Positions 27,318-36,083 are shown, counted from the first letter of the stretch. The stretch is DNA of 64,000 bases from Streptomyces sp. Alt3 (GCF_030719215.1 NZ_CP120983.1:186001-250000), one strand, 5' to 3'. A program made the numbers and translations. Notes: a model not told the origin generated them from the sequence alone.

Positions 27318-27355
27318 GGGGGCGCACCGCACCGGATCCGGTGTGGTGCGCCCCC
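27318..27355. terminator. 19-bp hairpin between convergent genes
   Basis: GGGGGCGCACCGCACCGGA and TCCGGTGTGGTGCGCCCCC pair along 19 bases with only one G-T pair and no mismatch. It lies between the SpoIIE gene (ends 27236) and the LAETG protein (ends 27406), so it is probably bidirectional. Confidence 0.85.
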
Positions 27356-27405
27356 GCCCGGCCCGCCGGTCTTCAACGACCGTCGTGCCGGAATGTTCGG
27401 ACGCG

Positions 27406-28062
27406 TCAGTGCTGCACGCCACGGCGCTTGCGGACGGACCAGAGGATGCCGCCGCCGGCGAGCAGAACCGCGAGAGCGGCTCCACCGATGACGGGCGTGG
27501 CGGACGACGAACCGGTCTCGGCCAGGTCCGGCGCGCTGCTGCTCGACTCCGCGGGGGCGGGTGCTGCCTCCGTGGGGGTCTCGCTGGGCTTCGCACTCGG
27601 CTCGGTGGTCTCCGAGGCGGAGGGCTCCGTGCTCGGGGTCTGCGAAGGCGTCTCCGAAGGCGTTTCCGAAGGCGTCTCCTGGGGCGGAGTGTTGTCCTCG
27701 CACACCGGGGCGGTCTTCGTCTCCTGGTAGGAGTACCTGTCGTCGTCCCCGGCCTTGACGACGAGGCGGACCTGCAGCTCCTTGTCGTGCTTCGGGAGCT
27801 GGAGCGGGCTCGTCGTGCTGTATGCCCGGCCGAACTCGGTCGTGGGAAGCAGATCCTCGCCGCCCACGACTGACACGGTCACCTCATTGGTGGCCTTGCT
27901 CGAGTAGGCCGTCAGGTTGAGCGTCACTTCGGAGCAGGTCACGGCCCAGGTGGGGGTGTGAGCTGCGGCCGGACCGGCGGAGATGACCCCACCGGCCAGG
28001 CCGACAACCGCGGCGGCCGCGAATGCTCCCGCGCCACGCCACGATCTCCTGGGTATGGTCAT
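27406..28062 (-). CDS. Secreted protein with LAETG sortase signal
   Basis: A 218-residue protein. The N-terminus MTIPRRSWRGAGAF with a hydrophobic core and PAAAH end is a signal peptide. The middle (residues about 40-120) is a beta-rich domain with cysteines at TCSEVT and PVCEDN. A Thr/Ser/Pro-rich stalk (repeats of SETPSETPSQTPSTEP) follows. The C-terminus has LAETG, a hydrophobic helix and RKRR, the pattern of Streptomyces sortase E substrates such as chaplins. Its role on the wall is unknown. GGAGG precedes ATG 28062 by 8 bases. Confidence 0.85.
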   Translation of the reverse strand: MTIPRRSWRGAGAFAAAAVVGLAGGVISAGPAAAHTPTWAVTCSEVTLNLTAYSSKATNEVTVSVVGGEDLLPTTEFGRAYSTTSPLQLPKHDKELQVRLVVKAGDDDRYSYQETKTAPVCEDNTPPQETPSETPSETPSQTPSTEPSASETTEPSAKPSETPTEAAPAPAESSSSAPDLAETGSSSATPVIGGAALAVLLAGGGILWSVRKRRGVQH

Positions 28063-28265
28063 GAATTCGTCCTCCATATGAGTACACCGCTGAGATGGCG
28101 GTGGGGCGCACAGTACTGCCCTCTGTCGCGGGAAGCGCACCCGCCCCACACATCAACGACACATCAACCGGGAGCACATCGCCGCTACTTGGGACATCAC
28201 GGACACGTCAGGATGGCCGGAAGCCACTGTTCTCACCGTTGGGGCCTTCGGCGCGTGAGGACGCG

Positions 28266-28754
28266 TCAGAGGGGCTTGTGCATGATGTGCAGTCCCACAT
28301 AGCCGTGTTCGGGATGGTTGAATCCCTCGGGCAGGGTCCCGATGATCTCGAAGTCGAGGGAGCGGTACAGCCTCACGGCGTTCACGTTCGTCTCCACCAC
28401 GGCGTTGAACTGCATGGCCCGATATCCCGCCTTCCGCGCCCAGTCCACGGTGTGTTCACAGAGGGCACGGCCCACGCCCCTGCCGGAGTGCTCCGGGGCC
28501 ACCATGTAGCTGGCACTGGCGATGTGCGAGCCGTTACCCATATGGTTTCTGTTCATCTTGGCCGTGCCGAGGACGGTTCCGGTGTCATCGACCGCGACCA
28601 CGGTACGGTTCGGGTCCTCGAGGAGCCACCAGCCCTGCGCCTGGCCCTCATCGAGGTCCATCGGGTAGGTGAAGGTCTCCCCGGCGGCGACGATGGCATG
28701 GAAGAACGGCCAGATGGAGGGCCAGTCCTTCTCCGTGGCTTCTCTGATCAGCAT
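28266..28754 (-). CDS. GNAT-family N-acetyltransferase
   Basis: A 162-residue acetyltransferase. MLIREATEKDWPSIWPFF opens the fold, YMVAPEHSGRGVGRALCEH is the acetyl-CoA loop, and QFNAVVETNVNAVRLYRSLD is the N-x-x-A-x-x-L-Y motif of the family. The substrate is unknown. A strict GNAT length and clean ATG start support it. It lies between the LAETG protein and the DUF6397-like gene on the same strand. Confidence 0.87.
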   Translation of the reverse strand: MLIREATEKDWPSIWPFFHAIVAAGETFTYPMDLDEGQAQGWWLLEDPNRTVVAVDDTGTVLGTAKMNRNHMGNGSHIASASYMVAPEHSGRGVGRALCEHTVDWARKAGYRAMQFNAVVETNVNAVRLYRSLDFEIIGTLPEGFNHPEHGYVGLHIMHKPL

Positions 28755-28795
28755 GGGGGTCAAGATGGCAGGGCGGACAGCACCGCGCAATCGCT

Positions 28796-29791
28796 TTACC
28801 GGGCTCTGCGACCGGGGCCGCACAGCCCGATCCTGACGAGCAGCCCCCGGCCTGCGCCGAGCCGTGCGACGGGACCGCTCGACGCCCGGCCCGGCCTCCG
28901 GGGCGCGGAACGGCGGCCGTCCGGCGCGGGAACGTCCCGCGCCGTCACCTCCGGAAGAGACCGGGCCGGGCCGGCCGGAAGCGGCCGGAGCGCGGGGTCG
29001 CATCCGGGCCGAGGAGCGGAGCGGACCTGGCGCGCCTGCTCGAGCTCCAGCGTCAGGTTCACCCGCCTCCAGAGGATCTCGTCCGGATCATCCGCCAGTA
29101 CCATCCTCGCCATGGCCTCCCTGCCGGATACGGATGCCGGGCGCCCGAAAGGCGAATCGGGCGCCATCCGGGCGAGGTAGGCCCGCTCGTAGGGGTCGTC
29201 CACCACCTCCGCGAGCTGGACCGGGTCCAGAGCGGTGGCCTGCAGAGCGGCGCGCCCCCAGGGGTCCTCCGTGCGGTTCAGCAACCGGTCCACCCTTCGT
29301 GAACGCCAGTTGCGCGCACGCCGGTCGGTACCGGCCTCCAGCATGGTCCGCATGCCCACCGGGCTCTTCCCCGCGACGAGGTGGGGTTCGCGGGCGGCGA
29401 AGGCGAGGAGTTCTTCCACCAGGTAGAGCCAGACGACCGTGCGGTAGCGGTTCAGGCAGAAGGCCACCGGTGAGATGCACCCGATGCGGGCCAGGCCGGT
29501 GAAGCGCGAGGTACCGACCCCGAGCAGCGTCGCGCCTTCCGCCGTGCCAGCTGTGCGCACCTGTTCCCGCAGGGAATCGGGAAATCCCGGCAGCGCGCGC
29601 AGCCGGTCGATCTCCTCCCTGCGGATTCGCGGCCTCGCCCCGCATGCCACCGGCTCCGCACGGATCAGCCCCAGGTGGACGGCGAGATCGAAGTCCCCCC
29701 GTCGCAGCGCCAGTTCCTGGGCGGCACGTCCCGCCGAGACCGGTGCCGCCTTCCCGGCGGCGAGAGCCCGGCCGGCCTCCGTAACAGTCAT
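28796..29791 (-). CDS. DUF6397-like uncharacterised protein
   Basis: A 331-residue protein resembling uncharacterised Streptomyces proteins of the DUF6397 type. Its N-terminal half has a helix-turn-helix feel (SAGRAAQELALRRGDFDLAV, then REEIDRLRALPGF), followed by FTGLARIGCISPVAFCLNRY. The final 60 residues are low-complexity, rich in Pro, Gly and Arg, and look disordered. No membrane segment is seen. GGGGAGGA lies 4 bases before the ATG. It sits downstream of a conservon and could belong to its transcript. Confidence 0.6.
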   Translation of the reverse strand: MTVTEAGRALAAGKAAPVSAGRAAQELALRRGDFDLAVHLGLIRAEPVACGARPRIRREEIDRLRALPGFPDSLREQVRTAGTAEGATLLGVGTSRFTGLARIGCISPVAFCLNRYRTVVWLYLVEELLAFAAREPHLVAGKSPVGMRTMLEAGTDRRARNWRSRRVDRLLNRTEDPWGRAALQATALDPVQLAEVVDDPYERAYLARMAPDSPFGRPASVSGREAMARMVLADDPDEILWRRVNLTLELEQARQVRSAPRPGCDPALRPLPAGPARSLPEVTARDVPAPDGRRSAPRRPGRASSGPVARLGAGRGLLVRIGLCGPGRRAR

Positions 29792-29898
29792 GATCTTCCT
29801 CCCCGTGAGGTCGAATACTCTGTGTGACCACGGTAGCGCCGGGAGGAAGGACGCGCCGTGCCTGTGGACAACTCCCTGCTGTCCATCAAAGTTGCAGC

Positions 29899-30309
29899 TC
29901 AGAGGCGGTCGACGCTGTCGGCACCCTGTCGTACCGTCACACCGAGGTGCTCGCCGACACGGTTCACCAGCAGGGTCATCTCGTAGGCGACCTGGCCGAT
30001 GTCGGCCTCGGCGGCGGTCAGTACGCACAGGCAGCTGCCGTCGCCCGCAGCCGTCACGAAGAGCAGGGCCTCGTCGAACTCCACCATGGTCTGGCGTGCT
30101 CTCCCCGCCCCGAAGTGGCGACCGGAACCACGGGCCAGGCTCTGCAGCCCGGACGAGACCGCCGCCAGGTGCTCCGCGTCCTCACGGGCGAGGCTCGTAC
30201 TGGCGCCGGTCACCAGCCCGTCGTTCGACAGCACCAGCGCGTGCTGGATGTGCTCCACCCGGCTGGTGAGATCGTCAAGAAGCCAGTCAAGTCCCCGGTC
30301 AAGCGCCAT
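29899..30309 (-). CDS. Second roadblock/LC7 (CvnB-type) protein
   Basis: A 136-residue roadblock/LC7 domain: MALDRGLDWLLDDLTSRVEH, LVLSNDGLVTGAS, EDAEHLAAVSSGLQSLARG, RQTMVEFDEALLFV and VAYEMTLLVNRVGEHLG. It is closely similar in layout to the conservon cvnB at 31982-32419. The GTPase-regulating role of such proteins with CvnD is family knowledge. The start at 30309 has GGGGAGG 8 bases upstream; the longer ATG at 30330 has none. Its place after cvnD suggests a duplicated regulator for the same GTPase. Confidence 0.85.
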   Translation of the reverse strand: MALDRGLDWLLDDLTSRVEHIQHALVLSNDGLVTGASTSLAREDAEHLAAVSSGLQSLARGSGRHFGAGRARQTMVEFDEALLFVTAAGDGSCLCVLTAAEADIGQVAYEMTLLVNRVGEHLGVTVRQGADSVDRL

Positions 30310-30500
30310 GTGCTCGTCCTCCCCGTTCATCAGTTCCCCGCGTTCCGCGCAAGCCTTGCGTACCGTTCCCCTGCGGGCAAGCGCCTCCCCACCCCGGGGG
30401 CGTTGCTTCGCGCCACGGTCCGGCCCGCACCCGGTACTGCCGTCCGCGCGTGATCGGATGCCCGCCGCACGGCCCGGAAATCGTCCCGGTGTTCGCCCCG

Positions 30501-30560
30501 GACGGGACCGGACGGGACCGGACGGGACCGGACGGGACCGGACGGGACCGGACGGGACCG
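30501..30560. repeat. Tandem repeat, 10-bp unit x 6
   Basis: Six perfect copies of GACGGGACCG stand head-to-tail in the 292-bp gap between cvnD and the second roadblock gene. Partial copies flank them. The unit has no stop codon, and the gap holds no convincing gene. Such a perfect array can change copy number and may be polymorphic. Confidence 0.95.
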
Positions 30561-30601
30561 GATCCGGCAGAACCGGACGCTCGGCTCACCGCACCCTCGG
30601 T

Positions 30602-31237
30602 TCACTCCGGTCCGGCACCTCGGCCCACCGAGTCGAGGAGCCGCGCGGTGTGCATTCGCCCGGCGTACTCGACCATGCGGATCAGAACGTCCTTCCCTGA
30701 GGCGCGGTCACGTGCGTCGCACAGCACGACGGGCGTTCCCTGGTCCAGATCCAAGGCGCGCGAGACGTCGTCCTCGGCGTAGGTCCGTGCACCCGAGAAA
30801 CAGTTGACGGCGACGACGAACGGAATCCGGCGGTGCTCGAAGTAGTCGACGGCCGGGAAGCAGTCTTCGAGGCGCCGGGTGTCGGCCAGGACGACAGCTC
30901 CGAGGGCCCCCTGCGACAGCTCGTCCCACAGGAACCAGAACCGGTCCTGACCCGGCGTGCCGAACAGGTAGAGCGAGAGCCCCGACCTGATGGTGATCCG
31001 GCCGAAGTCCATCGCGACGGTCGTGGTGGTCTTCCGCTCCACCCCGCCGGTGTCGTCGATGAACTGGCCGGCCTCGCTGAGGAGTTCCTCGGTCCGCAGT
31101 GGCCGGATCTCGCTCACGGCACCGACCAGTGTCGTCTTGCCGACACCGAACCCTCCGGCGACCAATATCTTCAGGGCGAGGGACGAGGAGTCCCCGGTCT
31201 CTTCCTCATCCGTGCCGTGCACATGCTCGGAGGACAT
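30602..31237 (-). CDS. cvnD: CvnD-type small GTPase
   Basis: A 211-residue Ras-like ATP/GTP-binding protein. Walker A is VAGGFGVGKTTLVGAVSE, switch region TTTTVAMDFGRI, LFGTPGQDRFWFLWDEL (the DxxG-like step with GTPGQ), and VVAVNCFSG for base recognition. It is the fourth member of the conservon, which acts as a membrane-linked regulatory complex with CvnA kinase. The short N-terminal extension (residues 1-20) is acidic and disordered. It lies 173 bp from cvnC. Confidence 0.93.
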   Translation of the reverse strand: MSSEHVHGTDEEETGDSSSLALKILVAGGFGVGKTTLVGAVSEIRPLRTEELLSEAGQFIDDTGGVERKTTTTVAMDFGRITIRSGLSLYLFGTPGQDRFWFLWDELSQGALGAVVLADTRRLEDCFPAVDYFEHRRIPFVVAVNCFSGARTYAEDDVSRALDLDQGTPVVLCDARDRASGKDVLIRMVEYAGRMHTARLLDSVGRGAGPE

Positions 31238-31410
31238 CCATCTCTTCTCTCACGAGTGCCGTCAGTAGGGGCGACAGCATGGCAATCAGAGGCTGTCACC
31301 GAAGGGAGTGAGCGGATTTCCCCTTATGTGTACGGATGAGGCCGTTCGCTGTCCGGACGCGGCCGCAATCCGTCGTGAAAGGATGATGCGGCGAACGTTT
31401 GCAGAAGCGC

Positions 31411-31965
31411 TCAGAGCGCCCTGAGTCCGTCGATCACCTCACGCAGTACCCGTTCGTCCGGCAGTCGGGCCGGCGGGACGGGCCTGCTGACCCGCACGCA
31501 GCCGGCTTCCAGCAGGTCGCCCAGGAGCACCCTCACCACGCCCACGGGCAGATCGGCGTCCGCGGACAGTTCCGCGACGGACCGGGCGTCCTGGCTGCAC
31601 AACGAGAGCAAGGCCCGGTGTTCAGGCCCCAGCAGCGCCTCACCCCGGCGGTCGGCCTCCAAGTCGTCGGCCTCCACGAGGGCGATGAGGTCGAATCGCA
31701 CGCCGCCGGGCCCCGAGTGCGTCCGGCCACCGGTCACCGCGTAGGGGCGGACGAGCGGGCCGGCCTCGGCGTCGTACCACTGGCTGCCGGGCAGTACGGC
31801 TTCCTCGGCGGGGCGTACGCCGTGTTCCCCCGCCCGCTGTACTCCGTGTCCGACGGCCGGTGGCACCCCGGGCTGTACGGGGGCCCGGGCTACCGGCGGT
31901 GGGCGGTGTCCGCTTCCGGCCGACGGGCCGATCGTGCTGCCCGGAGCTTCTCCGTCCTCGCTCAT
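31411..31965 (-). CDS. cvnC: CvnC-type DUF742 protein
   Basis: A 184-residue DUF742 protein. The N-terminal 60 residues are low-complexity (Pro/Gly-rich). The domain follows: GPLVRPYAVTGGRTHSG, HRALLSLCSQDARSVAELSA, and LPVGVVRVLLGDLLEAGCVR, which suggests a winged helix. DUF742 is the third member of conservons; its exact role is unclear. It lies 16 bp after cvnB. Confidence 0.92.
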   Translation of the reverse strand: MSEDGEAPGSTIGPSAGSGHRPPPVARAPVQPGVPPAVGHGVQRAGEHGVRPAEEAVLPGSQWYDAEAGPLVRPYAVTGGRTHSGPGGVRFDLIALVEADDLEADRRGEALLGPEHRALLSLCSQDARSVAELSADADLPVGVVRVLLGDLLEAGCVRVSRPVPPARLPDERVLREVIDGLRAL

Positions 31966-31981
31966 CCGCGTACGCCCGCCC

Positions 31982-32419
31982 TCAGCCGGTCGCCGGCGGG
32001 CCGGAGGCCCTTACCGGGGCGACAAGGTGTTCGCCCACCCGCTTCACCAGGCGCGCCATCTCGTACGCAACGAGTCCGATGTCCGTGAGCGCCGTGCTGA
32101 GCACGGTGAGACAGGACCCGTCCCCGGCCGCCACGACGAACAGGAAACCGTCGTCCATCTCGACCATCGTCTGGCGTACGCTCCCGGCCCCGAAGTGCCG
32201 TCCCGTGCCCTTGGCCAGGCTGTTGAAGCCCGACGCCACGGCAGCGAGGTGCTCAGCGTCCTCGCGGCTCAGCGCACAGGACGCGCCCACTGCCAGGCCG
32301 TCGTCGCTCAGGACGACGGCGTGCCGGATCTCGGCGACCCGGGCGACCAGATCGTCCAGCAGCCAGTCGAGTTCGCCGGAGCGGCCGGAAGCCCTTCCGG
32401 GCCTCTCGTTCACGATCAT
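31982..32419 (-). CDS. cvnB: CvnB-type roadblock/LC7 protein
   Basis: A 145-residue roadblock/LC7 protein: LDWLLDDLVARVAEIRHAVV, EDAEHLAAVASGFNSLAKG and RQTMVEMDDGFLFVV. It regulates the CvnD GTPase in the conservon model. ATG 32419 has AAGGAG 8 bases upstream and overlaps the cvnA stop by ATGA, which indicates translational coupling. The paralogue at 29899-30309 is closely related. Confidence 0.93.
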   Translation of the reverse strand: MIVNERPGRASGRSGELDWLLDDLVARVAEIRHAVVLSDDGLAVGASCALSREDAEHLAAVASGFNSLAKGTGRHFGAGSVRQTMVEMDDGFLFVVAAGDGSCLTVLSTALTDIGLVAYEMARLVKRVGEHLVAPVRASGPPATG

Positions 32420-35088
32420 GACTGGTCTCCTTCGGTATGCCGACGGAACGGGGACACGGGTACGGCTCGGGCCGCGGTGGCGTTCCCCGGTACGGCGCCA
32501 CCGCCTCGGACCCACCCCGCGCGGTAGGCGGTCATACGGTCGCGGGCCTGTTCGGGGGTGCGTTCGGCCGTGGGAAGCGGCCGGCCTGGGTACTGCCCGC
32601 TGTCCTCGGGCCCGGGCCTGTCACGCAGTTGGGGTACGAGGCTGGCCTGCCGGACACGGCGGGGCAGGCCGCCGTCCTCCTCGGTGGGGGCCGGGCGCCG
32701 GTGCAGGGCGGTGACCCGCGCAGGCCCGGACCCCTCCACCTCCCGCGTTCCGGGATTCGCACTCGGCCCGACGGGGGGCACGGCGACCGGCGCGGGTCGT
32801 TCAGTGGGACGTGGAAGACGGGGAATCCGGGCGCGGGAGGGTAACCGAGGGTGTCCGGCCCCCGGGCCGTCGTGGCCCCTCCCCACCGGTGCCGTCGCGA
32901 CCGCGCCGTCCGCCGTGCCGGCCTCGGCACCCGCCGGCAGTCCGCTCGGGAGCAGCGCGGTGGGCAGGAGCACCACCGCGGTCGTGCCCCCGTAGGCAGA
33001 CGTGCGCAGCCGGACCTTGACGCTGTGGCGGGCGGAGAGTCTGCTGACCACGAACAGTCCGAGCCTGTCGCTGTCGAAGAGGTCCAGAGCTTCGGACTGT
33101 TCGATGCGCCGGTTGGCCTCGTCGAGCACCTCCCTGCTCATACCGAGCCCTCGGTCCTCGATCTCCAGGGCGTAGCCGTTCCCCACGGGTTCGCCGCTGA
33201 TCCGCACCTTGGTGTGCGGGGGTGAGAACTGGGCGGCGTTCTCGACGAGTTCTGCCAGCAGATGGGTGAGGTCGGCCACCGCCACGCCCTTGACTGCGGC
33301 GTCGGGCAACGTCCGCACCTCCACCCGGGCGTAGTCCTCGATCTCGGACACTGCCGCCCGTACGACGTCGGTCAGCGGGACGGGCATCCTCCAGGCGCGC
33401 CCCGGAGCGGCGCCGGAGAGGATGATCAGGCTCTCGGCGTGCCGCCTCATACGGGTGGTGAGGTGATCGAGGCGGAAGAGGTCCCCGAGTTCTTCCGGGT
33501 CGTCGGCGCGCCGCTCCATGGCGTCGAGGAGGACGAGCTGGCGGTGGACCAGGGTCTGGCTGCGTCGGGCCAGGTTGACGAACACCCCGGAGATGCCGCC
33601 GGCGAGTTCGGCGCGCTCGACGGCGGCGTCGAGCGCCGCGCGGTGCACCGTGTCCAGCGCCTCTGCGACCTGCCCGATCTCGTCGTGGGACGTCCGGCGG
33701 CTCGGTGCCTCGACTCGTACGTCGATCTCCTCACCCGTGCGTAGACGGCTCATGGCATGGGGCAGTTTGCGGCGGGCGATGTCGAGCGCGCCGTCGCGGA
33801 GGCCTACGAGTTCCACGACGAGCCCGCGGCCGATCCGTACGGAGATGACCAACGAGGCCGCGACTGCGAGGAATCCGAGCAGGACGGCCGCTGCCGCCGG
33901 GCTGAGCAGGGCGCGCGCGACGGGATCGGTCCGGCCGGCGGAGCCCTGTCCGGCCGCTGTCCCGATGGCGCGCAGTTCCGCTCGTACCGCAGCCGTGTCC
34001 CGCTCCCAGGACGTGGCTGACACCGCCTTCACGGCACGGCGGCCGGACGGTGCGCCCAGCACCGTGTCCTCGGCCGTCTCGAGTCGCCGGTAGGCGTCGT
34101 GTTCGGTGAGCTCGCGCCATGCCTGCCGTCCGGTACCCGGCAGGTCGGCCCCGGCCGTACCGGCGAAGGCCCTGCGGGCAGCCACGGCGCCGGTGAACTC
34201 GCGCAGCCCCTCCCCGTCGAGCCTGCCCGTCAGCCCGGCCGATGCAAGCAGCGACTCCTCACGCGCCAGCATCTCTCCGCTGGTGGCCAGTTCGAGCAGG
34301 ACGCGCGTCCCGGATCCGGTCTCCGCATCCTGAATTCCCGTCAGCGAACCACCTACGTCGAGAGCGGCGGTGACGGTGTCGGTGTACTGCGTGTAGGCAC
34401 TCAACGTCTCGGCGTCCGTGGGTCTCCCCGTATCCCTTGGCCTCGCCGCAGCCTTGTCCGGTGTACCGGCGTCCGTGCCCCCGAGTTCGCCGGCACCGCC
34501 CCGCGAAGGGTTCAGGATCCGGGTGCGGGCCTTACGCAGCTGCTGCATCCGGTCGAGGAACGTGGTGAGCCGGGCAGCGGTTCCGGCGGGAAGGGGGCCC
34601 GCGTCGGCGACGGTGTGTCCGCCGCCGATGCTCAGGGCCTTCAGCGCGGCGTCCGTCCGCCCGGCCCGTTCCCGCAGCGTCTCGGCATGCCCGGTTCCGG
34701 GGGCGGCCAGCTGGCGGAGTGCCGCGGTGCGTTCGTCCTGCAGCGCGCCGACGGCCTCGGTGACCGGGCCACGGACCGTGTTGTCGAGACGCTGGACCTC
34801 CCGCAGGCGCGCCACGTCCTGCGCCGTGGTGACCGTGGCGAAACCCCAGAGGGCGAGAAGGGAGACGACGGGAACCATCAGCAGCGAAATGATCTTCGCC
34901 CGTACGGTTCGGGGACGCAGCGATCCGCGTTCCGGCAGCTGCCCTACGGGCGATGACGCCGCCGCTGTCTCCCGCTCGGGACGTTCGTCCGCGGGCGGTC
35001 CGGCGTGTGCGCGTCGTCCACGCGGCGGTGTCGCGGACCGGTCCGCGTGCGCGCCGGGTCCCGGGGTCGTCGTACGGGGTGTGCGCAT
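32416..35088 (-). CDS. cvnA: CvnA-type sensor histidine kinase with extracytoplasmic NIT domain
   Basis: An 890-residue membrane kinase-like protein. A disordered N-terminus is followed by TM1 (about 65-90), an external nitrate/nitrite-sensing-like (NIT) domain (about 95-390), TM2 (about 393-425), and a HAMP region. GGISGVFVNLARRSQTLVHR and LFRLDHLTTRMRRH form the conserved helical part, and DLTHLLAELVENAAQFSPPH with DRGLGMS is the HATPase. The C-terminal 170 residues are Pro/Arg-rich and disordered. It heads the conservon cvnA-B-C-D. The ligand is unknown; NIT domains in conservons are not shown to bind nitrate. Confidence 0.93.
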   Translation of the reverse strand: MRTPRTTTPGPGAHADRSATPPRGRRAHAGPPADERPERETAAASSPVGQLPERGSLRPRTVRAKIISLLMVPVVSLLALWGFATVTTAQDVARLREVQRLDNTVRGPVTEAVGALQDERTAALRQLAAPGTGHAETLRERAGRTDAALKALSIGGGHTVADAGPLPAGTAARLTTFLDRMQQLRKARTRILNPSRGGAGELGGTDAGTPDKAAARPRDTGRPTDAETLSAYTQYTDTVTAALDVGGSLTGIQDAETGSGTRVLLELATSGEMLAREESLLASAGLTGRLDGEGLREFTGAVAARRAFAGTAGADLPGTGRQAWRELTEHDAYRRLETAEDTVLGAPSGRRAVKAVSATSWERDTAAVRAELRAIGTAAGQGSAGRTDPVARALLSPAAAAVLLGFLAVAASLVISVRIGRGLVVELVGLRDGALDIARRKLPHAMSRLRTGEEIDVRVEAPSRRTSHDEIGQVAEALDTVHRAALDAAVERAELAGGISGVFVNLARRSQTLVHRQLVLLDAMERRADDPEELGDLFRLDHLTTRMRRHAESLIILSGAAPGRAWRMPVPLTDVVRAAVSEIEDYARVEVRTLPDAAVKGVAVADLTHLLAELVENAAQFSPPHTKVRISGEPVGNGYALEIEDRGLGMSREVLDEANRRIEQSEALDLFDSDRLGLFVVSRLSARHSVKVRLRTSAYGGTTAVVLLPTALLPSGLPAGAEAGTADGAVATAPVGRGHDGPGAGHPRLPSRARIPRLPRPTERPAPVAVPPVGPSANPGTREVEGSGPARVTALHRRPAPTEEDGGLPRRVRQASLVPQLRDRPGPEDSGQYPGRPLPTAERTPEQARDRMTAYRAGWVRGGGAVPGNATAARAVPVSPFRRHTEGDQS

Positions 35089-35130
35089 GTCCTCCTCGTT
35101 CCGGATAGGGAGCTCCGCGCCCGGACGCCG

Positions 35131-35229
35131 GGCGCGGAGAGTGAACTACGGGCCAGGACGCCTGGCGCGGGGGTGAACTGCCGGCCCCTGCGACGTGGCG
35201 CGGGGGCGAACTGCGGGCCCGGCGGTGCT
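35131..35229. repeat. Imperfect tandem repeat, 33-bp unit x 3
   Basis: Units begin at 35131, 35164 and 35197 with GGCGCGG, and each carries a GAACT core about 11 bases in (GTGAACTACGGGCC, GTGAACTGCCGGCC, GCGAACTGCGGGCC). The spacing is exactly 33 bases. It fills the gap between the MHYT gene's stop and the start of cvnA. Confidence 0.85.
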
Positions 35230-36026
35230 CAGCTCGCGGGCGTCCTCGTGCGCCAGGCCGCCGGGGCCTCGTCGGCGACCGCGGGGGGCGCTCCGGCCGC
35301 GTGGTCCCGGGCGGGCGGCGAGAGTGCGACGAAAGCCGAGGTGAGGAAGAGGTAGGACCCGAGGCCGACGGCGAGGGGAAAGATGAACTGCATCACCGTG
35401 GCCCCCGGCAGCTCGGAAGCGGACGGCGTCACCCGGACGCCGACCGCCAGCATGCCGGTGTAGTGCATGCTGCTCACCGCCGCGCCCATGACGAGCGACG
35501 CGAGGGCCACGGCCCCGGGTGACCTGATGTTGAGTGCGGCCCACAGGGCGGCCGTGGCGGCGACCACCGCGATGCCGACGGAAACGGCCACGAGCAACGG
35601 GTCGTAGGTGACCGAACCGTGGAGGCGCAGGGCCGCCATGCCCAGGTAGTGCATGCTCGCCACGCCGAGGCCCGTGGTGAGACCGCCGACGACGAGCGCG
35701 CGCGAGCGGTCCTTCCCGTAGCCCACGGTGAAGACGCCCGCCCCCACCACCAGCATGGCGACCAGGAGACTGAGGAGGGTGAGCGGCACGTCGTAGCGGA
35801 TGTCGGTGCCGGTGACGCCGAAGCCGAGCATGGCGACGAAGTGCATCGTCCAGATGCCGGTCCCCAGGGCCGAGGCCGCCGTGATCAGCCAGTTGCGGCG
35901 TGAAGGGCCACGGGAGCCGAGGGCGCGCACTGTACAGCGCAGTCCGAGTGCGGCCCCGATCGCTGCCATCGCGTACGACAGCAGGGGGGTCAGCCAGCCG
36001 AAGGCGGCGTGGTCCAGGTGTCCCAT
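35229..36026 (-). CDS. MHYT-domain membrane sensor
   Basis: A 265-residue integral membrane protein with about seven helices. Three MHYT motifs occur: WTMHFVAMLG, ASMHYLGMAA and SSMHYTGMLA, evenly spaced in the helices. MHYT domains are proposed to bind copper and sense small gases such as oxygen, CO or NO. There is no fused output domain; the C-terminal 35 residues are disordered. The gene lies just upstream of cvnA on the same strand, so it may feed the conservon. Confidence 0.9.
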   Translation of the reverse strand: MGHLDHAAFGWLTPLLSYAMAAIGAALGLRCTVRALGSRGPSRRNWLITAASALGTGIWTMHFVAMLGFGVTGTDIRYDVPLTLLSLLVAMLVVGAGVFTVGYGKDRSRALVVGGLTTGLGVASMHYLGMAALRLHGSVTYDPLLVAVSVGIAVVAATAALWAALNIRSPGAVALASLVMGAAVSSMHYTGMLAVGVRVTPSASELPGATVMQFIFPLAVGLGSYLFLTSAFVALSPPARDHAAGAPPAVADEAPAAWRTRTPAS

Positions 36027-36067
36027 GGATCCGGGACGCTAGCCCGCCGATGGGTGCACACCAGGGG

Positions 36068-36083
36068 CGCATTTCGAAATGTG
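36068..36083. promoter_or_regulatory. Palindrome between MHYT and methyltransferase genes
   Basis: CATTTCGAAATG (36070-36081) is a perfect 12-base palindrome, and the flanking bases extend the symmetry on both sides with one mismatch. It lies in the divergent gap between the MHYT and methyltransferase genes, a place for a shared operator. No adjacent regulator gene was found. Confidence 0.5.

Noticed and set aside
29792..30028. Upstream extension of the DUF6397-like gene to 30028
   Set aside because: Extension has no ribosome site and no family-like sequence, and overlaps the second roadblock gene; ATG 29791 has GGGGAGGA directly upstream.
30501..30560. Possible CRISPR array or attachment site
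   Set aside because: Units are only 10 bp and adjacent with no spacers, and no cas or integrase gene is near; it is a simple tandem repeat.
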